Origin: Paractinoplanes maris | Lineage (GTDB): Bacteria; Actinomycetota; Actinomycetes; Mycobacteriales; Micromonosporaceae | Length of the DNA stretch: 64,000 bases | NCBI RefSeq assembly: GCF_023544465.1 | Contig: NZ_JALPVL010000011.1 | Location: forward strand, 186,001 to 250,000 | Direction of reading: 5' to 3' | Shown: positions 1 through 7,321 of the stretch, in pieces | How positions within the stretch are numbered: the stretch's first letter is position 1 | How the letters are laid out: the number at the start of each line of letters is the position of its first letter | Position numbers and translations under genes: made by a program | Notes under the pieces: generated by a model | Told to the model about the DNA's origin: nothing | Databases searched by the model: none | Seen by the model: the letters and a program-made list of their open reading frames with translations, nothing else

Positions 1-697
1 GCAGCGAGCGATAGGCCTCGTACGCTGCCCGGGCCCGCCGCGTGGCCGGCACCAGCAGTCCGGCGATGGTCAGGATGAGCCCGCTCGTCTGCACGGTCCG
101 GCCGACCGGTTCGACTGTCGAGAATGCGACATCCGTGCCCAGGTTGTGAGCCAGGATGAGACTGCCCTTGATCGCGGCGTAGCAGGCCACCAGGGCGGTG
201 CCGACGGCCGTCACCCGCAGGCCGGCGCGGGCGGTCCGGGCCCGGGCCTCGCCGCTGATCCGCCAGAACAGCGTCGACGTGGTGACCAGGACCGTGCCCA
301 GGTAGGCCTCGAGCGTCACCCAGTACGCCACCACCGACCAGCCCTGATCGCCGGCCAGTTCCTCGGCCTCGGTGTCGATGCCCCCGGCGATCACGTCCAG
401 CCCGCACAGCGCCACCAGCACCGTCAGCAGCAGGGCCAGCTGCCGCGCCCGGACGCCGGTGTGCGTGACCAGCGCGATGAACCGCAACAGGAAATAGGCC
501 GACGTCACGCCGAGCAGATGCGGCACGATCGGGATGTCCACCTGCGCGGCCACCGGGGCGAACGACACCGTCTTGGCCAGCGCGATCGCGCCCACCGCGG
601 CCCACAGCGCCCGTTGCCGCTGATCGCGCCAGAGGGTCGGGACCCGGATGATCGTCGCGCCCCACAACAACGCCAGCAGCGCGACGTCGAGGATCAT
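1..697 (-). CDS. MAB_1171c-family putative transporter / multi-helix membrane protein (3' part outside window)
   Basis: Reading from an ATG at 697 leftwards gives an uninterrupted frame that runs off the window edge, so only about 232 residues are visible. The translation begins MILDVALLALLWGAT and alternates hydrophobic stretches with short charged loops, giving about six to seven membrane helices. The start overlaps the stop of the upstream ImmA/IrrE gene in an ATGA tetranucleotide (694-697), so the two are translationally coupled. This pairing and topology match the actinobacterial MAB_1171c (DUF6545) family, which often follows an ImmA/IrrE peptidase. Transport activity is only a database-style name and no substrate is known. 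Family assignment is by memory of sequence pattern and context. Confidence 0.7.
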   Translation of the reverse strand, partial: MILDVALLALLWGATIIRVPTLWRDQRQRALWAAVGAIALAKTVSFAPVAAQVDIPIVPHLLGVTSAYFLLRFIALVTHTGVRARQLALLLTVLVALCGLDVIAGGIDTEAEELAGDQGWSVVAYWVTLEAYLGTVLVTTSTLFWRISGEARARTARAGLRVTAVGTALVACYAAIKGSLILAHNLGTDVAFSTVEPVGRTVQTSGLILTIAGLLVPATRRARAAYEAYRSL

Positions 698-1170
698 TCG
701 AAGCCCAGCGCGTCGGCAACCCGTCCCAGCGTGGTGCGCGGTCCGCGCGAGGACCGGCCGCGGATGAGCGAGGCCATCATCTCGGCCTCCCGCTCCTGAG
801 CGTCGGTGTAGCCGACCCGGCCCAGCATGCGCCGCACGGCGCCCGGCTCGAGGTCGGGGAAGAGCCGTTCGATCGCGGCGTCGGCGCCGGAGTGTCCGCA
901 GAGGATGTGCGAGAGCTCGTGCAGCACGATGTGCTCGGCGTGCAGCGGCGAGGTGCCCGGGTCGAAGAAGACGTGGTCGGCCGTCTCGGTGCCGATCCAG
1001 AGCCCGCAGGGTGCCTCGGCGCTGAGCCCGGGGATCGGCTGGCGGATCAGCGGCCGGCCGCGGCGGTCGGCGATCTCGTCACAGAACTGGTCCAGGTCGA
1101 AAGGATCGGGCACGCGCAGGCCACGCAGCTTCCGCTCGCACCGTCGTCGCAGTCCCTCCACCGCGGCCAC
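694..1170 (-). CDS. ImmA/IrrE-type metallopeptidase domain protein
   Basis: A 158-residue soluble protein with the zinc-peptidase motif HELSH at residues 84-88 inside a predicted helix (IVLHELSHILCGH). A downstream acidic residue that could be the third ligand lies in the EREAEMMAS segment. Size and motif match stand-alone ImmA/IrrE domains, which cleave repressors in ICEBs1 and DdrO in Deinococcus. Here no repressor gene is adjacent. The partner is instead the overlapping membrane protein downstream, so the pair may act as a membrane-linked sensor or toxin-regulator. That role is inference; the metallopeptidase fold is well supported. Confidence 0.8.
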   Translation of the reverse strand: MAAVEGLRRRCERKLRGLRVPDPFDLDQFCDEIADRRGRPLIRQPIPGLSAEAPCGLWIGTETADHVFFDPGTSPLHAEHIVLHELSHILCGHSGADAAIERLFPDLEPGAVRRMLGRVGYTDAQEREAEMMASLIRGRSSRGPRTTLGRVADALGFE

Positions 1171-1351
1171 GCTACTCGACCGTTCCGCTGCGCGGAACTG
1201 CGCGGAGAAAGCGCTTACCGAACACGGGGTGTCGAACGCGTGTGGAATACCCCACGGGACTGTTAACTATTCGGCCGATCTCTGCTTAGCCTTACGAACC
1301 TTGGGGCAGAAACCAGTTCGGCCGAGGAATCAAAACCGGAGGTGGCTGGCG

Positions 1352-4042
1352 ATGGCAAAGTACGTCTACGACTTCGCTGAAGGAAACAAGGATCTCAAAG
1401 ACCTTCTCGGGGGCAAGGGCGCCAACCTCGCGGAGATGACCAATCTCGGCCTGCCGGTTCCGGCCGGCTTCACGATCACCACCGAGGCCTGCCAGCGCTT
1501 CCTCGCGAAAGGGTCGCATGTCGACGGTCTCGGCGACGAGATCGACCGCCATCTCGCCGGTCTGGAGGCCGCCATGGGCCGTAAGCTCGGCGACCCGGCC
1601 GATCCGCTGCTGGTCAGCGTGCGCTCGGGCGCGAAGTTCTCGATGCCCGGCATGATGGAGACCGTCCTCAACGTCGGTCTGAACGACGAGTCGGTGGCCG
1701 GGTTGTCGCGCCAGGCCGGTGGCAACGACCGTTTCGCCTGGGATTCGTACCGCCGCCTCATCCAGATGTTCGGCAAGACCGTGTGCGACGTGCCCGGCGA
1801 CGAGTTCGAGGACGCGCTGCACAAGGCGAAGGAGACCAAGGGCGTCCGGGACGACGTGCAATTGGACGCCGACGATCTGAAATCGCTCGTGTCGGCGTAC
1901 AAGAAAGTCTTTTCCAAGCACGTCGGCCACGATTTCCCGCAGGACCCGCGCCAGCAGCTCGACCTGGCGATCGAAGCCGTTTTCCGTTCCTGGAACGCGG
2001 ACCGGGCGGTGCTCTACCGCCGGCAGGAGCGCATCCCGGCCGACCTCGGCACGGCGGTCAACGTGGTGGCGATGGTGTTCGGCAATCTCGGGCCCGATTC
2101 GGGTACGGGTGTCGCGTTCACCCGTGACCCGGCGACCGGCGAGAGCGGCATCTACGGTGACTACCTGCAGAACGCGCAGGGCGAGGACGTGGTCGCCGGC
2201 ATCCGCAACACTCTGCCGCTGGCCGACCTCGAGAAGATCGACAAGAAGTCGTACGACGAGCTGTTGCAGATCATGGCGACGCTCGAGGGGCACTACCACG
2301 ACCTGTGCGACATCGAGTTCACGATCGAGCGCGGCAAGCTGTGGATGCTGCAGACCCGGGTCGGCAAGCGCACCGCGGCGGCCGCCTTCACGATCGCCGC
2401 GCAGCTCGTCGAGGAGGGCATGATCGACCTCGACGAGGCGGTCACCCGGGTCAGCGGCGCGCAGCTCGCCCAACTGATGTTCCCCCGGTTCGACCTCTCC
2501 GGCGACCCGACGTCGCTGACCCGCGGGGTCGGCGCTTCGCCCGGTGCCGCGTACGGGTCGGTGGTCTTCACCTCGGCCCGGGCGGTCGAGCTGGCCGCCG
2601 CCGGCGAGAAGGTGATCCTGGTCCGCCGCGAGACCAACCCCGACGACCTGCCCGGCATGATCGCGGCGCAGGGCATCCTCACCGCCCGCGGCGGCAAGAC
2701 GTCGCACGCGGCCGTGGTGGCGCGGGGCATGGGCAAGACCTGTGTCTGCGGCGCGGATCAGGTCGAGGTCGGCCGCGACCGGTTCACCGTGCACGGCCAG
2801 GTCGTGCACGAGGGCGACGTGATCTCGATCGACGGCACGACCGGGCGGGTCTACCTCGGCGAGGTGCCGGTGCGCCCGTCCGAGGTGGTCCAGTACTTCG
2901 AGGGTGACCTCGACCCCGCGCTGGCCAACGAGCCGCTGGTCGCCGCCGTGCACCAGCTGATGACGCACGCCGACCAGCGCGCCCGGCTGCGGGTGCGGAC
3001 CAACGCCGACACCGGTCCGGACGCGGCCCGGGCCCGCCGCTTCGGAGCCCACGGCATCGGGCTGTGCCGCACCGAGCACATGTTCCTGGGCGACCGCCGC
3101 GAGCTGGTCGAACGGCTGATCCTGGCCCACAACAAGGCCGAGCGCGACGACGCGCTGGCCGCGCTGCGCCCGCTGCAGCGCGACGACTTCCTGGAGATCT
3201 TCCGCGAGATGAACGGGCTGCCGGTCACCGTGCGGCTGATCGACCCGCCGCTGCACGAGTTCCTGCCCTCGCTGGAGGAGCTGGCGGTGCAGGTCGCGGT
3301 GGCCAAGGAACGCGGCGAGGAGTCCGAGGAGGTGGAGCGCGACGAGCGGATGCTCGCGGCCGTGCGGCGCATGCACGAGTCGAACCCGATGCTCGGTCTG
3401 CGCGGCGTACGCCTGGGACTGGTCATCCCGGGTCTGTTCGCCATGCAGGTGCGGGCGATCGCCGAGGCCGCGGTAGCGCTGGCCGCCGAGGGCGGCCGGC
3501 CGCGGCCCGAGATCATGGTCCCGCTGGTCGGCGCGGTCCAGGAGCTCGAGACCGTACGCGCGGAGGCCGAGAAGATCATCGCCGAGGTGGCCGGTGACTC
3601 GGGGGTCGAGGTGCTCATCGGCACGATGATCGAGGTGCCGCGGGCGGCGCTGACCGCCGGGCAGATCGCCGAGGCGGCGGAGTTCTTCTCGTTCGGCACC
3701 AACGACCTGACCCAGATGGCGTGGGGTTTCTCCCGCGACGACGTGGAGGGTGCGTTCTTCTGGCGCTACCTGGAGCTGGGCATCTTCGGCATCTCACCGT
3801 TCGAGTCGATCGACCGGGACGGGGTGGGGCGCCTGGTGCGGATCGCCGGCGAGGAGGGCAGGGCGGCCCGGCCCGATCTGAAGCTCGGTGTCTGCGGCGA
3901 GCACGGCGGCGACCCGGAGTCGGTGCACTTCTTCCACGAGGTCGGGCTCGACTACGTGTCCTGCTCACCGTTCCGGGTGCCGATCGCCCGCCTCGAGGCC
4001 GGCCGCGCGGCGATCGAGTCAGCCGGCTCGGATCACCGCTGA
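1352..4042 (+). CDS. ppdK: pyruvate, phosphate dikinase
   Basis: Interconverts pyruvate + ATP + Pi and PEP + AMP + PPi in the cytosol. The start is set at the ATG at 1352 (MAKYVYDFAEGNKDLK) with a GGAGGTGG ribosome site about 8 nt upstream; the frame is open further 5' but reads through non-coding sequence. The 896 residues match the normal length. The N-terminal ATP-grasp nucleotide-binding part occupies about residues 1-340. The swivelling phosphohistidine domain contains GGKTSHAAVVARGMG (447-461), with the catalytic His at 452. The C-terminal TIM-barrel PEP/pyruvate domain ends with the CGEHGGDPESV and DYVSCSPFRVPIARLEA motifs. It is a single transcription unit between divergent and unrelated genes. 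No PPDK regulatory protein is seen nearby. Confidence 0.97.
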   Translation: MAKYVYDFAEGNKDLKDLLGGKGANLAEMTNLGLPVPAGFTITTEACQRFLAKGSHVDGLGDEIDRHLAGLEAAMGRKLGDPADPLLVSVRSGAKFSMPGMMETVLNVGLNDESVAGLSRQAGGNDRFAWDSYRRLIQMFGKTVCDVPGDEFEDALHKAKETKGVRDDVQLDADDLKSLVSAYKKVFSKHVGHDFPQDPRQQLDLAIEAVFRSWNADRAVLYRRQERIPADLGTAVNVVAMVFGNLGPDSGTGVAFTRDPATGESGIYGDYLQNAQGEDVVAGIRNTLPLADLEKIDKKSYDELLQIMATLEGHYHDLCDIEFTIERGKLWMLQTRVGKRTAAAAFTIAAQLVEEGMIDLDEAVTRVSGAQLAQLMFPRFDLSGDPTSLTRGVGASPGAAYGSVVFTSARAVELAAAGEKVILVRRETNPDDLPGMIAAQGILTARGGKTSHAAVVARGMGKTCVCGADQVEVGRDRFTVHGQVVHEGDVISIDGTTGRVYLGEVPVRPSEVVQYFEGDLDPALANEPLVAAVHQLMTHADQRARLRVRTNADTGPDAARARRFGAHGIGLCRTEHMFLGDRRELVERLILAHNKAERDDALAALRPLQRDDFLEIFREMNGLPVTVRLIDPPLHEFLPSLEELAVQVAVAKERGEESEEVERDERMLAAVRRMHESNPMLGLRGVRLGLVIPGLFAMQVRAIAEAAVALAAEGGRPRPEIMVPLVGAVQELETVRAEAEKIIAEVAGDSGVEVLIGTMIEVPRAALTAGQIAEAAEFFSFGTNDLTQMAWGFSRDDVEGAFFWRYLELGIFGISPFESIDRDGVGRLVRIAGEEGRAARPDLKLGVCGEHGGDPESVHFFHEVGLDYVSCSPFRVPIARLEAGRAAIESAGSDHR

Positions 4043-4160
4043 TCCGGGTCGCGGACCCACTCTTCGGGTGTTGATCTCGCGACGCGCTCAACATGGAGGG
4101 AGGAAGGGTCTAGCGTCGAGGTCGTTCCCACAGTCGTTTCCGCAGCCAAGGGAGTCTGTG

Positions 4161-4574
4161 ATGGCGTCTCACCTCAACCCCTACCTGACCTTCGACGGCA
4201 ACGCCCGCGAGGCGATGGAGTTCTACCACTCGATCTTCGGCGGCGACCTCAAGGTCAACACCTTCGGCGAGTTCGGCGCGCCCGACCCGTCGATCGCCGA
4301 CAAGGTCATGCACGCGATGCTGACCACCAGCCAGGGCTACGTCCTGATGGCCTCCGACACCGCCCCCGGCATGGGCACCTTCACCCCCGGCGACACCATG
4401 ACGGTCAGCCTGAGCGGCGACCCCGGCGAGGGCCTCGAAGACGTGTGGGAGAAACTCGCCGACGGCGCCACCATCAAGTTGCCGTTCGAGAAGCAGATGT
4501 GGGGCGACCTCTACGGCCAGCTCGTCGACAAATACGGCGTCCCCTGGATGATCGACGTGGTCGCCCCGCAGTAG
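4161..4574 (+). CDS. PhnB-like VOC-family protein
   Basis: A 137-residue protein starting MASHLNPYLTFDGNAREAM, the usual opening of PhnB/3-demethylubiquinone-methyltransferase-like VOC proteins. ATG at 4161 is preceded by GGGAG. Two beta-alpha-beta-beta-beta modules are evident, with WGDLYGQLVDKYGVPWMID at the C-terminus. Members of this branch are widespread in actinobacteria and mostly of unknown substrate; a glyoxalase or resistance role cannot be inferred. It follows ppdK by 118 bp, long enough for its own promoter. Confidence 0.85.
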   Translation: MASHLNPYLTFDGNAREAMEFYHSIFGGDLKVNTFGEFGAPDPSIADKVMHAMLTTSQGYVLMASDTAPGMGTFTPGDTMTVSLSGDPGEGLEDVWEKLADGATIKLPFEKQMWGDLYGQLVDKYGVPWMIDVVAPQ

Positions 4575-4587
4575 GGCCACCGCCCGC

Positions 4588-4611
4588 GGCCCGCGCCTGT
4601 GCGCGCGGGCC
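4588..4611. terminator. GC-rich hairpin between convergent genes
   Basis: A perfect 9-bp inverted repeat (arms 4588-4596 and 4603-4611, 6-nt loop) lies just after the VOC gene stop and before the convergent lipoprotein gene. There is no T-tract. In high-GC actinobacteria such tail-less hairpins commonly act as terminators, so a bidirectional terminator is a reasonable but unproven call. Confidence 0.5.
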
Positions 4612-4618
4612 CGGCGGC

Positions 4619-4660
4619 GCGTCGGTCAGCTGCCCTTGCCGCGTCGGTCAGCTGCCCTTG
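4619..4660. repeat. 20-bp direct repeat spanning a gene end
   Basis: Positions 4619-4638 and 4641-4660 carry the same 20 bases, GCGTCGGTCAGCTGCCCTTG, giving a 22-bp period. The second copy contains the stop codon of the minus-strand lipoprotein gene; the first is a duplicate of its last codons and stop placed downstream. Confidence 0.9.
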
Positions 4661-5031
4661 GACGCGGAAGGCTTGCAGAGGTTGGTCTTGGTGATGGCCA
4701 CGATGCGCTGGCCCTTCTTGGCGTCCACCGCGAAGAGGCTGATCGCGTCGGTGACCGTCTCGCTGGTCGACATGCCGTTGGTGAAGTCGGTGCAGAGGTT
4801 GTAGCCGTTGTCCAGCGCGGCCTGCTTGTCGGCCGTCAGCTTGGCGTCGAGCTTGCCCAGCGCCTCCAGGTACGTCGCCTCGTCGCCCTTGGGCAGGCTC
4901 GGAGCGGCCTGCTCCTCGGCCACCACCGGCGTGACCATCTTGGCGTCGTTGTCGTCCGTGCAGGCGCTCAGCGTCCCCAACCCGGCCAAAGCCACCAGAA
5001 CGGTGCCAGCCCCGACAAGCCGTGCCCCCAC
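4648..5031 (-). CDS. putative lipoprotein, DUF732-like
   Basis: A 127-residue protein starting at GTG 5031. It has a lipoprotein signal peptide: a positively charged start, the hydrophobic run VLVALAGLGT, and the lipobox LSAC with the lipidated Cys at residue 24. The mature part is short and acidic, then helical. Two Cys in the C-terminal domain (in NLCTDF and TNLCKPS) could form a disulphide, as in the small exported DUF732 proteins of actinomycetes; that family call is tentative. It is exported and membrane-anchored, with unknown function. It is convergent with the VOC gene and shares its promoter-side region with nothing obvious. Confidence 0.7.
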   Translation of the reverse strand: MGARLVGAGTVLVALAGLGTLSACTDDNDAKMVTPVVAEEQAAPSLPKGDEATYLEALGKLDAKLTADKQAALDNGYNLCTDFTNGMSTSETVTDAISLFAVDAKKGQRIVAITKTNLCKPSASKGS

Positions 5032-5208
5032 GTCGCGTCCCCCTCGTTCACGCCGAAGCGATCTTTACCGCCTCGTACCGCAGGCACGGTACGGCCCCCG
5101 CGCCAGCCCCACTACCGACACCCGGCCGACTTTTCCGACCATCCGGCCAGCGCGGCACACATTCTCCGGCACCGCCCGCGGAGAACACCCGTCCGCGTCC
5201 CGGGCCGA

Positions 5209-7221
5209 TCAGTCGTAGTCGGGCGGCGGCGGCTCGTGGTCGTAGTCGATGTCGGGCGGTTCCTCGTCGAACACGAAGGCGTGCGCGGGCTCGTCCTCGC
5301 CGAAGCGGGAGGTGCTGCCGGACGCCCGGGCCGGCGGCGGCGGGGGCGACGACGGCGTGGGGGCGTCGTCGCCGTGGAGGGTGTCGAGGACCTGCTGGCC
5401 GAACTTGGTCAGCTTGCCCTGGCCGACACCGCTGACCGTGCCCAGCTCACCCAGCGTCTTCGGGTTGAGCGTGGCGATCGTCCGCAGCGTGGCGTCGTGG
5501 AAGATGACGTAGGCCGGCATGCCCTGCTCCTTGGCCACCGAGGCCCGCCACGCCCGCAAGCGCTCGAAGGTCGAAGCGGCGGCGGGGGACAGGTCGGCGG
5601 CGACCGGTGCGGCTCCGCCGGCGGCCGTGGCCCGCTGCTTGGGCGCCTTGACCTTGGCCGGGGCCTCGCGCCGCATCATCACCTTGGTCTCGCCGCGCAG
5701 CACGCCCGCGCTGGCCTCGGTGAGGACCAGCGTGCTGTATTCGCCCTCCACGGCCAGCAGCCCCTGGGCCAGGAGCTTGCGCACCACGCCGCGCCACTCG
5801 GCGTCGCGCAGGTCCCGGCCGATCCCGAAGACGGACAGCTCGTGGTGGCGGAACCGCTGGACCTTGTCGGTCTCCTTGCCCAGCAGGATGTCGATCGCCT
5901 GGCCGGCGCCGAATTTCTGCCCCCGCTCGCGCTGCAGCCGCAGCACTGTCGACAGCAGTTTCTGAGCCGGCACCGTGCCGTCCCACGACTCCGGCGGCAC
6001 CAGGCAGGTGTCGCAGTTGCCGCAGTTGTCCTCAGTGGAGACCTGCCCGAAGTAGTTCAGCAGCTGCGACCGCCGGCACGTCACCGTCTCGCACAGCGCG
6101 AGCATGGCGTCGAGGTGCCGCCCGGCGTTGCGCCGGTGGGCCAGGTCGCCGTCGGAGCTGTCGATCATCTTTCGCTGCTGCACGACGTCCTGCAGACCGT
6201 AGGCCAGCCAGGCCGTCGAGGGTTGCCCGTCCCGCCCGGCCCGGCCCGTCTCCTGGTAATAGCCCTCGACGGATTTCGGCAGGTCGAGGTGCGCGACGAA
6301 GCGTACGTCCGGTTTGTCGATCCCCATGCCGAAGGCGATCGTCGCCACCATGACCAGGCCGTCCTCGCGCAGGAAGCGGGACTGGTTGGCCGCGCGGATC
6401 CGGTTGTCGAGACCCGCGTGGTAGGGCAGCGCGTTCACCCCGTTCTGCTGGAGGAACTCGGCTGTGCGCTCGACCGACGCCCGGGACAGGCAGTAGACGA
6501 TGCCCGAGTCGCCGGGGTGCTCGGTGCGCAGCAGGTCGAGCAACTGCTTGCGCGGCTCGTTCTTGGGCACGATGCGGTACTGGATGTTGGGGCGGTCGAA
6601 GCTCGCCGTGAAGTGCCGCGCGTCGGTCAGCTGCAGCCGGGTGGCGATCTCGTCGCGGGTGGCGCTGGTGGCCGTCGCGGTGAGCGCGATGCGCGGCACC
6701 TCGGGCCAGCGCTCGTGCAGCATCGACAGACCGAGATAGTCGGGGCGGAAGTCGTGGCCCCACTGCGACACACAGTGCGCCTCGTCGATCGCGAACAGCG
6801 AGATCTTGCCGCGGTCGAGCAGCCGCTGGGTGGCCGCCACCCCCAGGCCCTCGGGTGCGACATAGAGCAGGTCGAGGTCACCGTTGACGAACTCGGCCTC
6901 GACCAGGCGGCGCTCGTCGTAGTCCTGCGCCGAATTGAGGAAGTTGGCCCGCACCCCGACCGTGCGCAGCGCGTCGACCTGATCCTGCATCAGCGCGATC
7001 AGCGGCGAGATGACCACGCCGGTGCCCGGCCGCACCATCGCCGGGATCTGATAGCACAGCGACTTGCCCCCACCGGTCGGCATGAGGACGAGCGCGTCGC
7101 CGCCACCGGCCACGTGCTCGATGATCTCGTGTTGCTGCCCACGGAACGACGGATAGCCGAAGACGCGGTTGAGGACGTCGACGGCGGCCGAGCCGTCGGC
7201 GGGAGCCTGGGCTGAAGTCAC
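5209..7221 (-). CDS. recQ: ATP-dependent DNA helicase RecQ
   Basis: A 670-residue superfamily-2 helicase. Walker A MPTGGGKS is at about residues 47-54, the DEAH box (IDEAHCVSQWGHDFRPDYL) starts at about 145, and motif VI QETGRAGRDG is present. Four Cys of the RecQ zinc domain follow (CETVTC, then CGNCDTC), then the RQC winged helix and a C-terminal HRDC domain (ASVAKEQGMPAYVIF). The last 60 residues are a Pro/Asp-rich acidic tail (SSPPPPPARASGS). It unwinds 3'-5' DNA during repair and recombination restart. It appears monocistronic, with 100 bp separating it from the phosphatase gene downstream on the map. Confidence 0.97.
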   Translation of the reverse strand: MTSAQAPADGSAAVDVLNRVFGYPSFRGQQHEIIEHVAGGGDALVLMPTGGGKSLCYQIPAMVRPGTGVVISPLIALMQDQVDALRTVGVRANFLNSAQDYDERRLVEAEFVNGDLDLLYVAPEGLGVAATQRLLDRGKISLFAIDEAHCVSQWGHDFRPDYLGLSMLHERWPEVPRIALTATATSATRDEIATRLQLTDARHFTASFDRPNIQYRIVPKNEPRKQLLDLLRTEHPGDSGIVYCLSRASVERTAEFLQQNGVNALPYHAGLDNRIRAANQSRFLREDGLVMVATIAFGMGIDKPDVRFVAHLDLPKSVEGYYQETGRAGRDGQPSTAWLAYGLQDVVQQRKMIDSSDGDLAHRRNAGRHLDAMLALCETVTCRRSQLLNYFGQVSTEDNCGNCDTCLVPPESWDGTVPAQKLLSTVLRLQRERGQKFGAGQAIDILLGKETDKVQRFRHHELSVFGIGRDLRDAEWRGVVRKLLAQGLLAVEGEYSTLVLTEASAGVLRGETKVMMRREAPAKVKAPKQRATAAGGAAPVAADLSPAAASTFERLRAWRASVAKEQGMPAYVIFHDATLRTIATLNPKTLGELGTVSGVGQGKLTKFGQQVLDTLHGDDAPTPSSPPPPPARASGSTSRFGEDEPAHAFVFDEEPPDIDYDHEPPPPDYD

Positions 7222-7321
7222 CCCGCGACAGTACAGAGAAACTCCGGCGGCGGGCGAAGCCCTGTGGACAACGGCGAATTGTGGACAACCCGCAGGCCGG
7301 GCGCCGCTCGGAGCAGACTTT

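Noticed and set aside
1171..1351. Possible regulatory RNA ahead of ppdK
   Set aside because: Small hairpin TTCCGCTGCGCGGAA is present but no riboswitch motif could be matched; read as an ordinary promoter region.
1292..3376. Long minus-strand open frame (694 codons) opposite ppdK
   Set aside because: It lies entirely antisense to the clearly conserved ppdK frame, has Gln/His/Arg-rich shadow composition, and shows no domain; a high-GC mirror frame.
4636..7215. 859-codon plus-strand frame opposite recQ and the lipoprotein
   Set aside because: Antisense of recQ; composition rich in Arg/Val/Gln with no motifs. The RecQ motifs on the minus strand are unambiguous.
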